Source of the DNA: Dehalococcoidia bacterium
Lineage (GTDB): Bacteria; Chloroflexota; Dehalococcoidia; GIF9; AB-539-J10
Reading direction: 5' to 3'
NCBI GenBank assembly: GCA_030603265.1
Contig: JAUVYD010000120.1
Location: 1 to 5,338 of the forward strand
Length of the DNA stretch: 5,338 nucleotides
The position numbers and the translations under genes were made by a program. The notes beneath the pieces are model-generated. The model searched no databases. It saw only the letters and a list, made by a program, of their open reading frames with translations, and was not told the origin of the DNA. Of this stretch, positions 1-4,672 are shown one piece after another. Every line of letters starts with the position of its first letter. Within the stretch, counting starts at the first letter, position 1.

Positions 1-1305
1 GTAGTGCTGCAGGAAGGTCATCATCTGTATGACCACGATTACCGGCTTGCCGAAATCGGTATGCGCCCGCACAACATCGTCGACAAGCTTGTTCCAGATC
101 TCGGTGTGTACCTCCGGTGGCCGAGCGATGAGACCCACGGAGAGATGTACTATCGTGAAGTCTATTTCGTCGTACTCGCTGAACGCCTTGAGCACGGGGT
201 AGTAGCCGACGGTCCACGCCTCGGCCGAGAGGTCCATCGGGTTGTTGATGATGGTCCCCGCCTCGGAGCCCAGGAGGCCTGCGGTGCTTTGCAGCAGCTC
301 GTCCGAAAAGCGGGGGATGACGAGCCCCTCCTTCGAGGCCTCATCCCCTGCCAGCACCGTCGCTCCGCCGCCAAGCCCGAGCAGCGCCACTCTCCTGCCC
401 ACGGGCTCGGCAAAGAATGAGAAGGTGACCGCCATGTCGATCCACTCCTCTATTGTGTCCACGCGGACCGCGTTCACCTGATCGAGCAGCCCGTCCCAGA
501 CCCTGTCTGCTCCAGCGAGAGAGCCGGTATGAGACGCGGCGGCACGGGCGCCTGACTCGGTAACACCGACCTTGAGGACGATGACCGGCTTGCGACTCGC
601 CGCGCGCTTGAGCGCACGCTTGAAACCAGCGCCGTCCTTCACGCCCTCGATGTACGCCATGATGATGCCGGTCTCCGGGTCATCCGCCATGTACTCCATG
701 AGATCGGTCTCGTTGACATCGCTTGCATTCCCGTAGGACACGACCTTGCTGAAACGGACCCCTCTGCGAGCGGCCTCTCGAGCTACGTAGATGGCATTGC
801 CGCCGCTCTGACAGAACATGCCTACCGGCCCCTTCTCCTTGCACAGGTCCGACAGGAACGAGACTCCCGACCCGGGACAGTACACCCCCATGCAGTTGGG
901 GCCCACCACACGTATGCCATGCTCTCGCGCTATGGATAGGACCTCGCGTTCGAGTTGTATGCCGTCCTCCTTGCCGAGCTCGGAGAATCCGGACGTGAAG
1001 AAGTGAACCGCCTTCACCCCCTTTGCAGCACAGTCCTCCATCAGCTGGAGTGCGCCGGAAGCGGGAATCGCTGAGACAACGTAGTCCACGGGCCCGGGGA
1101 TCTCCGTCACACGTGGATAGATCGTCAGTCCGAGCACCTCTCCACCCTTGGGATTCACAGGGTAGAGCTTGCCCCTGAAGCCGCATCGTATCATCGCATC
1201 CAGGTAGCCCCTGCCACCGAGTTGGTTCTCACGCCCCCGGGTCGAGACTCCCGCAATCGCAATTGCTGCCGGGTGGAATATGGCGTCGAGGTTTGATGTG
1301 CTCAT
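1..1305 (-). CDS. ADP-forming acyl/acetyl-CoA synthetase alpha-type subunit (CoA-binding, succinyl-CoA ligase-like), C-terminus outside window
   Basis: Enzymes of this family interconvert an acyl-CoA plus ADP and phosphate with the free acid plus CoA and ATP in the cytoplasm, passing the phosphate through a histidine. The 435 visible residues start with a CoA-binding Rossmann domain (about 7-135: LDAIFHPAAIAIAGVS, later KLYPVNPK and GPNCMG at 135-140). A succinyl-CoA-synthetase-like flavodoxin domain follows, with FCQSGGNA at 164-171 and the conserved ASHTGSLAG around His259, which matches the phosphorylated histidine of archaeal acetyl-CoA synthetase alpha subunits. A second ligase-CoA-like domain begins near residue 305 (VALLGLGGGATVLAG). 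The ATG is chosen because AAGGAG (1310-1315) lies 4 nt upstream and the N-terminus aligns with the family. The reading frame is still open at base 1, so I cannot tell a stand-alone alpha subunit (roughly 450-480 aa) from an alpha-beta fusion (about 700 aa). The natural acyl substrate is unknown. It is transcribed divergently from the HTH module. Confidence 0.9.
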   Translation of the reverse strand, partial: MSTSNLDAIFHPAAIAIAGVSTRGRENQLGGRGYLDAMIRCGFRGKLYPVNPKGGEVLGLTIYPRVTEIPGPVDYVVSAIPASGALQLMEDCAAKGVKAVHFFTSGFSELGKEDGIQLEREVLSIAREHGIRVVGPNCMGVYCPGSGVSFLSDLCKEKGPVGMFCQSGGNAIYVAREAARRGVRFSKVVSYGNASDVNETDLMEYMADDPETGIIMAYIEGVKDGAGFKRALKRAASRKPVIVLKVGVTESGARAAASHTGSLAGADRVWDGLLDQVNAVRVDTIEEWIDMAVTFSFFAEPVGRRVALLGLGGGATVLAGDEASKEGLVIPRFSDELLQSTAGLLGSEAGTIINNPMDLSAEAWTVGYYPVLKAFSEYDEIDFTIVHLSVGLIARPPEVHTEIWNKLVDDVVRAHTDFGKPVIVVIQMMTFLQHY

Positions 1306-1309
1306 GGTG

Positions 1310-1315
1310 CTCCTT
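1310..1315 (-). promoter_or_regulatory. Shine-Dalgarno site of the CoA-ligase gene
   Basis: AAGGAG on the minus strand, 4 nt before the ATG at 1305-1303. It fixes the start of the minus-strand CoA-ligase gene. Confidence 0.75.
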
Positions 1316-1341
1316 GCGGCGCGTGTCAGCAGCGCCAGGCG

Positions 1342-1371
1342 ATTGTACTATCCATCTCATGTTCACTTCAA
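1342..1371 (-). promoter_or_regulatory. Probable sigma70-type promoter of the CoA-ligase gene
   Basis: Read on the minus strand, TTGAAG (1371-1366) is followed after 18 nt by TACAAT (1347-1342). These are four of six and five of six matches to the -35 and -10 consensus. Transcription would begin near 1335, giving a 5' leader of about 30 nt. The -35 boxes of this promoter and of the divergent module promoter are only about 26 nt apart, so a regulator bound at 1396-1411 could affect both. Confidence 0.5.
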
Positions 1372-1395
1372 AAGCGACAATGCTTCCAGTCAGTC

Positions 1396-1411
1396 GTTTG
1401 ACATATCAAAC
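1396..1411. promoter_or_regulatory. Perfect inverted repeat GTTTGA-N4-TCAAAC, probable operator of the XRE regulator
   Basis: GTTTGACATATCAAAC has two perfect 6-bp arms around a 4-nt spacer. It covers the TTGACA -35 hexamer of the promoter driving the HTH gene. Size, symmetry and position are those expected of an operator for a dimeric XRE/Cro-type repressor controlling its own operon. Binding by the product of the gene at 1471 is inference. No second copy was found in the window. Confidence 0.6.
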
Positions 1412-1426
1412 ACCAAGGTCTACCAT
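1398..1426 (+). promoter_or_regulatory. Probable sigma70-type promoter of the four-gene module
   Basis: A consensus -35 box TTGACA (1398-1403) is followed after exactly 17 nt by TACCAT (1421-1426), four of six matches to TATAAT. Transcription would start near 1433, leaving a leader of roughly 38 nt before the HTH start codon. The inverted repeat at 1396-1411 sits directly on the -35 box, so occupancy by a repressor should block RNA polymerase. Confidence 0.65.
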
Positions 1427-1470
1427 CCAACTAGGGTCCGCAAGACACAGGGTTGGCACGGAGAACGGGG

Positions 1471-1857
1471 ATGCTCGGCAAACACATACGGGAGATTCGC
1501 CTCGACCGGAATCTAACCCTTGGGGAGTTGTCCAAGCATACTGGAATATCCAAACCCTACCTTTCACAGATTGAGACCGGAAAGGTGTCTCGTCCCTCAG
1601 CGGAGTTTGTCGCAAGAATCGCCAGTTCGCTTGGCTGTCAAGTGGAGACACTTCTCTCGACAAAGGGCGACTACACGTTTCTTGGCTCAACGGAATCTTC
1701 CAGCTGCCTCCGAGCTTTGGCGCGTGAGGAGGGTCTTGGCAATGACGATCTCTCTATGCTTGCACACATTCACTACGAAGGCCGTCAGCCCACCACGGTC
1801 GCAGGCTGGCGAGCCATCCTCGACGCCATCAGACAGTCAACCGCACGTCTCAGATAG
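1471..1857 (+). CDS. XRE-family helix-turn-helix transcriptional regulator
   Basis: A 128-aa DNA-binding protein, probably the repressor of its own operon. Residues 3-62 form a typical Cro/C1-type HTH domain: IREIRLDRNLTLGELSKHTG, then the recognition segment SKPYLSQIETGKVSRPS (about 27-43), then a closing helix ending GCQVETLL. Residues 80-123 form a short C-terminal segment (LAREEGLGNDDLSMLAHIHY, then a GRQP/GW motif) of a kind I associate with HTH regulators next to ImmA-like metallopeptidases; that association is from memory. The ATG at 1471 is preferred over an in-frame TTG at 1453 because GGAG (1460-1463) lies 7 nt upstream and the HTH begins at once. It is the first gene of the module, 64 nt before the next. 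The operator-like repeat over its promoter suggests autoregulation. Confidence 0.88.
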   Translation: MLGKHIREIRLDRNLTLGELSKHTGISKPYLSQIETGKVSRPSAEFVARIASSLGCQVETLLSTKGDYTFLGSTESSSCLRALAREEGLGNDDLSMLAHIHYEGRQPTTVAGWRAILDAIRQSTARLR

Positions 1858-1866
1858 GAGGCCAAG

Positions 1867-2067
1867 TTGGTGGACTGTCTGGCGTCCGCACTTGGCCGAT
1901 TTCGACACAAGGAGGTGATTCATGACAAGGGCAGCCCAACAGGGGGCGTTCACAGGGGTAGTGTCTCTTGGATTGCTCGCATCCAGATTGCGCCTCGCAC
2001 TTCTGAGGAATGTAGAACATGGGGCCCCCCAATCCCTCGATGCAGCCCTTCTAGACCAATGGCATGA
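1867..2067 (+). other. Possible leader ORF with its own Shine-Dalgarno site, overlapping the next gene
   Basis: AGGAGG at 1856-1861, overlapping the stop codon of the HTH gene, is followed 5 nt later by TTG (1867) and 8 nt later by an in-frame GTG (1870). The frame stays open for 66 codons to TGA at 2065-2067. Most of it runs out of frame inside the 165-aa gene that begins at 1922. Its composition does not look like a protein (many Pro, Arg and Cys, no clear domain), so the more likely reading is a fortuitous site or a coupling leader rather than a stable product. Confidence 0.2.
1911..1919 (+). promoter_or_regulatory. Strong Shine-Dalgarno site of the 165-aa gene
   Basis: GGAGGTGAT is complementary over nine bases to the usual 3' end of 16S rRNA, with the GGAGG core 6 nt before the ATG at 1922. 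It is the strongest ribosome-binding site in the module. It implies that the three coupled genes downstream are translated independently of the regulator gene. Confidence 0.75.
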
Positions 2068-2419
2068 GATACTCCAAGAGACGGTCGTGTTTCTTCAAGG
2101 TCGCCAGCCAAGAGACGGCAGCGTTGGAGATACGGAAGCAACAAGTGCTCCGCGCTTCCTCACGAGGGCCCGATACCTTCACGAGTTCCGTGACGCGGTG
2201 CCGGAACGCAATAAGTCGTCCATGAATAGCATGGCCACATACCTGAGTTCAATGAGTGATTCCATATCCCTTCTTCAGGAAGGCAGGCAGCTACCAAGCA
2301 GACAACGTGATAGTCTAGTGGGCTTCTCCAAGCGCATGGCCGTGCGCTGCGAGGACGAAGCAGCTCGCCTCCAAGGGCAAACGCACTACATGAAGCCTTC
2401 CGAATTCGCTAATGAGTGA
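1922..2419 (+). CDS. Hypothetical 165-aa, probably alpha-helical protein of the module
   Basis: I do not recognise this protein. A nearly ideal ribosome-binding site, GGAGGTGAT (1911-1919), ends a few bases before the ATG, so the start is firm. Residues 9-29 are rather hydrophobic (GAFTGVVSLGLLASRLRLAL) but carry two arginines, so a membrane helix is doubtful. Amphipathic segments follow (ALLDQWHEILQETVVFLQG, about 42-60), then a polar stretch of low hydrophobicity (about 61-75), then helix-rich sequence with Ser/Met-rich SSMNSMATYLSSMSDSISLL. No signal peptide, metal-binding motif or catalytic signature is visible. The last 8 nt overlap the metallopeptidase gene, so the two products are probably made in step and may interact. 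A role as adaptor, inhibitor or immunity partner is speculation. Confidence 0.75.
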   Translation: MTRAAQQGAFTGVVSLGLLASRLRLALLRNVEHGAPQSLDAALLDQWHEILQETVVFLQGRQPRDGSVGDTEATSAPRFLTRARYLHEFRDAVPERNKSSMNSMATYLSSMSDSISLLQEGRQLPSRQRDSLVGFSKRMAVRCEDEAARLQGQTHYMKPSEFANE

Positions 2420-3767
2420 AATGCTTCGGATAGACAGGATTGTCGAGGAACAGGCAGAGTCCCTTGCTCTACTCCTGTCCCAAGTGGCACTTCGACAGTC
2501 GCCATCGGCCTACTACGACAACCTCCTTGGCTACTTGGCCGGAATGTGCGCCCGTATTCGCGACGAAGTCAGTCAAGAGATTGCGCTCTCCGCCACTACT
2601 GAGGAAGAACGTCTAGCTAGGGACCAACTCCTCGTGTTCTGCTCGGAAGCACTCAGAAGCATTCACTTCTACGTGGAGTGCTTCGAACACGCCGATGAAC
2701 TTACTGCGCCTGCGCCGATGATGCAACTTCTAAGGCGAATGGGTGACAGGTTGTCAATCGCCAAGCCATTCTTGTTGAAAGGCTCAACAGAGTTCAACTA
2801 CACTTACTGGCCTGTTGGGAGAGACTTGAATCGGCTTGCAGCGGGGATTCCTGGCGATCTGGGGGTCTTGGACAGCCACTTCGCGGTATTCAGCTTCCCG
2901 ATGTCCCTGAAACGCGACATGCTATCCAGTTGTGCGCTTGCGCATGAGTTCGGCCACTTGGTTGTGGACAGCAAAGGCTTGGTGGAAGACGTCGGGTCGA
3001 GATTGGCGCCGGAAGAGCAAAGGCGGATGGCAGAGATTCTCGAGCGGCACGCGCGTACGGGTGTCCAAATTGACTTCGAGATTGCCACACGAGTCAACTA
3101 TGCCAACCATGTCTTGGCCAATTGGATACACGAGACGTTGGCCGATAGCATAGGACTGCTGCTATTCGGACCGGCTCACTTCTACACCTTCATCTATTGG
3201 GTGATTCCAATGGGCTCGTATGGGGCCGACGATGTAGAGCACCCTTCGACTTCCTATCGGCTGGGCCTGATGCTGAGAGGACTCGAAGCGCTTGGCTGGA
3301 CCGACACAGTGCGGATTGATGGCGATGATTCTTGGCAGCAGGCCGAGCAGATGTCGGGACTACCTCGCCCGTCGGATGACTACCGATTCCAAGCCGCGTC
3401 TGAGTGCATGGCCCTGATGGAGGACGTGGTCTGGCAGGTGGCACAAGATTGCTGTGGGGCAGCATGGTTCGCCCCACAAGACTACACATCTGCGCAGGAT
3501 CGCATGCACGGACTCCTGCAACGCGGCATCCCGCCTGCAGAGTTGCTAGTGCCGGGCGCGCAGCGCTTCGACCCCGCCCACCCCGTGGCCATCCTGAACG
3601 CTGCGTGGGATTTCTACCGCAAGGGTTTCCCAGAATGGGACTCGTGTTTTCCAAGTCTGAGTCGCTGCGAGCGCCGAGCCTTCGTCAACAGACTTGCAGT
3701 CAAGGCCATGGAGGTCGCATTTGTCTTGGCCGCACAACACCAACTCGAGTCGGGGGAGCAGGGTTGA
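2412..3767 (+). CDS. Putative zinc-dependent metallopeptidase (HExxH zincin, gluzincin-like)
   Basis: A 451-aa protein with the marks of a zinc peptidase. Residues 175-184 read ALAHEFGHLV, giving zinc ligands His178 and His182 and catalytic Glu179. Some 59 residues later NWIHETLADSIG (237-248) supplies a likely third ligand, Glu241, with Asp245, an ExxxD arrangement resembling the ExxAD of M48-type gluzincins. HPSTSYR at 277-283 resembles the HPxxxxR motif after the active site in M48-like enzymes. Residues 1-170 are mainly helical and acidic; residues 310-451 form a second helical domain rich in Trp and Cys. No signal peptide or clear membrane segment is seen, so a cytoplasmic enzyme is expected. 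The start overlaps the previous gene by 8 nt (ATGAGTGA) without an evident Shine-Dalgarno site, so translational coupling is likely; an in-frame ATG at 2421 is an alternative. Substrate unknown; the co-encoded HTH repressor or a phage protein are candidates (inference). Confidence 0.78.
   Translation: MSEMLRIDRIVEEQAESLALLLSQVALRQSPSAYYDNLLGYLAGMCARIRDEVSQEIALSATTEEERLARDQLLVFCSEALRSIHFYVECFEHADELTAPAPMMQLLRRMGDRLSIAKPFLLKGSTEFNYTYWPVGRDLNRLAAGIPGDLGVLDSHFAVFSFPMSLKRDMLSSCALAHEFGHLVVDSKGLVEDVGSRLAPEEQRRMAEILERHARTGVQIDFEIATRVNYANHVLANWIHETLADSIGLLLFGPAHFYTFIYWVIPMGSYGADDVEHPSTSYRLGLMLRGLEALGWTDTVRIDGDDSWQQAEQMSGLPRPSDDYRFQAASECMALMEDVVWQVAQDCCGAAWFAPQDYTSAQDRMHGLLQRGIPPAELLVPGAQRFDPAHPVAILNAAWDFYRKGFPEWDSCFPSLSRCERRAFVNRLAVKAMEVAFVLAAQHQLESGEQG
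3755..3758 (+). promoter_or_regulatory. Shine-Dalgarno site that decides a TTG start for the dCTP deaminase-like gene
   Basis: GGAG, within a GGGGGAG run (3752-3758), lies 5 nt before TTG (3764-3766). That TTG overlaps the TGA of the metallopeptidase gene as TTGA. No ATG or GTG exists in this frame between here and the conserved start of the domain, and the longer open frame upstream lies inside the metallopeptidase gene. TTG is therefore the best start. Confidence 0.65.
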
Positions 3768-4420
3768 GCGTCCTTTCGGCTCACGAACTGCAGCGGCGAA
3801 TCTGGCCTCCTGACGACCCGTTTGCACCGAACCGCATCTTCGTGGTTCCGACTCCGCTCCCAGCGAGCATACACAACCCTTCAGTCGACCTGTGCCTCGG
3901 CAACCACTTCATCGTAACGAGGAGCGTCCGATTCAGCGTGCTCGATGCGTGTGAGGAGGCCACGGAGAAGACCGTCTCAAGCTATCAAGAGAGGGTCTTT
4001 GTGCCGTTTGGGGACAAGCTCGTGATTCATCCTGGCACGTTCATTCTCGGCGTGACATGGCAGTACATTGGACTCCCCTCTGACGTTCAAGCGCAAGTGC
4101 TGGCGCGCTCAACCTGGGGGCGCGCAGGCCTCACCGTAGCAACTGCCGTGGTCGTCCACAGTGGCTTCTTGGGAACCCTGACCCTAGAGCTTGTCAACCA
4201 CGGAAGTGCACCCGTGGCACTGTACCCGGGCGCTCGCGTTGCGCAGATGGTATTTCAGAAGGTGGAGAATGGAACAGCTGCAGGCGCCCTCTCGAAGTAC
4301 GCGGGGCAGACGGAACCTGCCTTCACTCGCATGCACGAGGAACGAGAGGAACTCAAACAATGGGCGCAAATCGGGGAGAAAGTAGCCTTCAGAAAGGCGA
4401 CGGAGTTGCCTGAAGGCTGA
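3764..4420 (+). CDS. dCTP deaminase / dUTPase-superfamily protein (DCD-like)
   Basis: A 218-aa protein of the trimeric dCTP deaminase/dUTPase fold; members convert dCTP to dUTP, or dCTP/dUTP to dUMP, in the cytoplasm. SVDLCLGNHF (40-49) matches the N-terminal family motif; IHPGTFILGVTWQYIGLPSD (88-107) is the typical strand before the active site; ARSTWGRAGL (114-123) keeps Arg115, Ser116 and Arg120, aligning with E. coli Dcd Arg110, Ser111 and Arg115. TLELVN (140-145) keeps the catalytic Glu142 (E. coli Glu138). The C-terminal SKYAGQ (177-182) resembles the lid of archaeal bifunctional DCD-DUT enzymes. Oddities: the usual IDPG/IDAG segment is VHSG here, so His132 replaces the conserved Asp, and the protein is longer than E. 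coli Dcd (193 aa) by a charged C-terminal tail. It starts at TTG overlapping the metallopeptidase stop by 4 nt. As last gene of a regulated module it is the likely effector. Family assignment is firm; activity is not. Confidence 0.87.
   Translation: MSVLSAHELQRRIWPPDDPFAPNRIFVVPTPLPASIHNPSVDLCLGNHFIVTRSVRFSVLDACEEATEKTVSSYQERVFVPFGDKLVIHPGTFILGVTWQYIGLPSDVQAQVLARSTWGRAGLTVATAVVVHSGFLGTLTLELVNHGSAPVALYPGARVAQMVFQKVENGTAAGALSKYAGQTEPAFTRMHEEREELKQWAQIGEKVAFRKATELPEG
4384..4418 (+). repeat. Perfect 9-bp inverted repeat at the end of the dCTP deaminase-like gene
   Basis: AGCCTTCAG (4384-4392) pairs perfectly with CTGAAGGCT (4410-4418) across a 17-nt loop, the stem running into the TGA stop codon. 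No T-run follows, so it is not a standard intrinsic terminator. It could stabilise the 3' end of the module transcript or assist termination. Confidence 0.45.
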
Positions 4421-4563
4421 TTCGTGAGCAGGTTGGGGCCTTGGCCCATCAATACCCTGCGTCACGCAATGTGTCCACGCGTGGCATGCCCTGTCTCGCC
4501 TATCCGAAGCGGGGAGTCCCTTCTGCCATCGGCAGCGCATTTGTGCAGTGTGTCATCCAAGTA

Positions 4564-4604
4564 TCCCAAGAACCATCTGCGTTCCGTTTAGGAGCGTCTT
4601 GGGA
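4564..4604. repeat. Two-part hairpin (8 bp plus 6 bp) upstream of asd
   Basis: TCCCAAGA (4564-4571) pairs perfectly with TCTTGGGA (4597-4604). Inside, CGTTCC (4580-4585) pairs with GGAGCG (4591-4596, one G-T pair) around the loop GTTTA. An 8-nt bulge (4572-4579) separates the stems on the left side. It lies upstream of the predicted asd start of transcription, so it could end the module transcript or bind a protein as DNA. No U-tract follows. Confidence 0.4.
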
Positions 4605-4630
4605 GTTGTCCGCGCTTCCGCAACCTCGTG

Positions 4631-4639
4631 TGCTACACT
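4631..4639 (+). promoter_or_regulatory. Possible extended -10 promoter element of asd
   Basis: TGCTACACT is a TGn extended -10 with TACACT as four of six matches to TATAAT. No good -35 box is found 16-18 nt upstream, as is common for extended -10 promoters. Transcription would start near 4646, about 27 nt before the ATG. Confidence 0.35.
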
Positions 4640-4662
4640 GTACGGCTCGCGGATACGTTCAC

Positions 4663-4668
4663 AGGAGG
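4663..4668 (+). promoter_or_regulatory. Shine-Dalgarno site of asd
   Basis: AGGAGG, 4 nt before the ATG at 4673. It supports that start together with the immediate nucleotide-binding motif. Confidence 0.7.
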
Positions 4669-4672
4669 CGCC

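Larger units (their letters stand above)
4421..4672. other. Noncoding region between the module and asd
   Basis: These 252 nt contain no convincing gene on either strand and no tRNA-like sequence. They hold a 10-bp palindrome CCACGCGTGG (4475-4484), a small hairpin CTGCC-ATC-GGCAG (4523-4535), the larger hairpin at 4564-4604 and an extended -10 element before asd. No T-rich terminator is visible. Confidence 0.6.

Noticed and set aside
680..1186. 168-codon minus-strand open frame rich in Arg, Gly and Cys
   Set aside because: It is a shadow of the CoA-ligase gene, which is coded on the same strand in another frame and shows clear family motifs along its whole length.
1427..1456. CCAAC/GTTGG pair in the HTH leader as a riboswitch or attenuator
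   Set aside because: It has only 5 bp across a 20-nt loop, with no other conserved-looking structure.
1453..1470. TTG at 1453 as the start of the HTH regulator
   Set aside because: No good Shine-Dalgarno site precedes it, while GGAG at 1460-1463 is well placed for the ATG at 1471, which begins right before the HTH domain.
3404..3763. Upstream extension of the DCD-like reading frame to an ATG at 3404
   Set aside because: This part lies inside the metallopeptidase gene, has the Arg/Pro-rich composition of an out-of-frame shadow, and the DCD domain begins only after the TTG at 3764.
4435..4448. GGGGCCTTGGCCCA inverted repeat as a terminator
   Set aside because: The stem is only about 4 bp with a usable loop, and no T-run follows.
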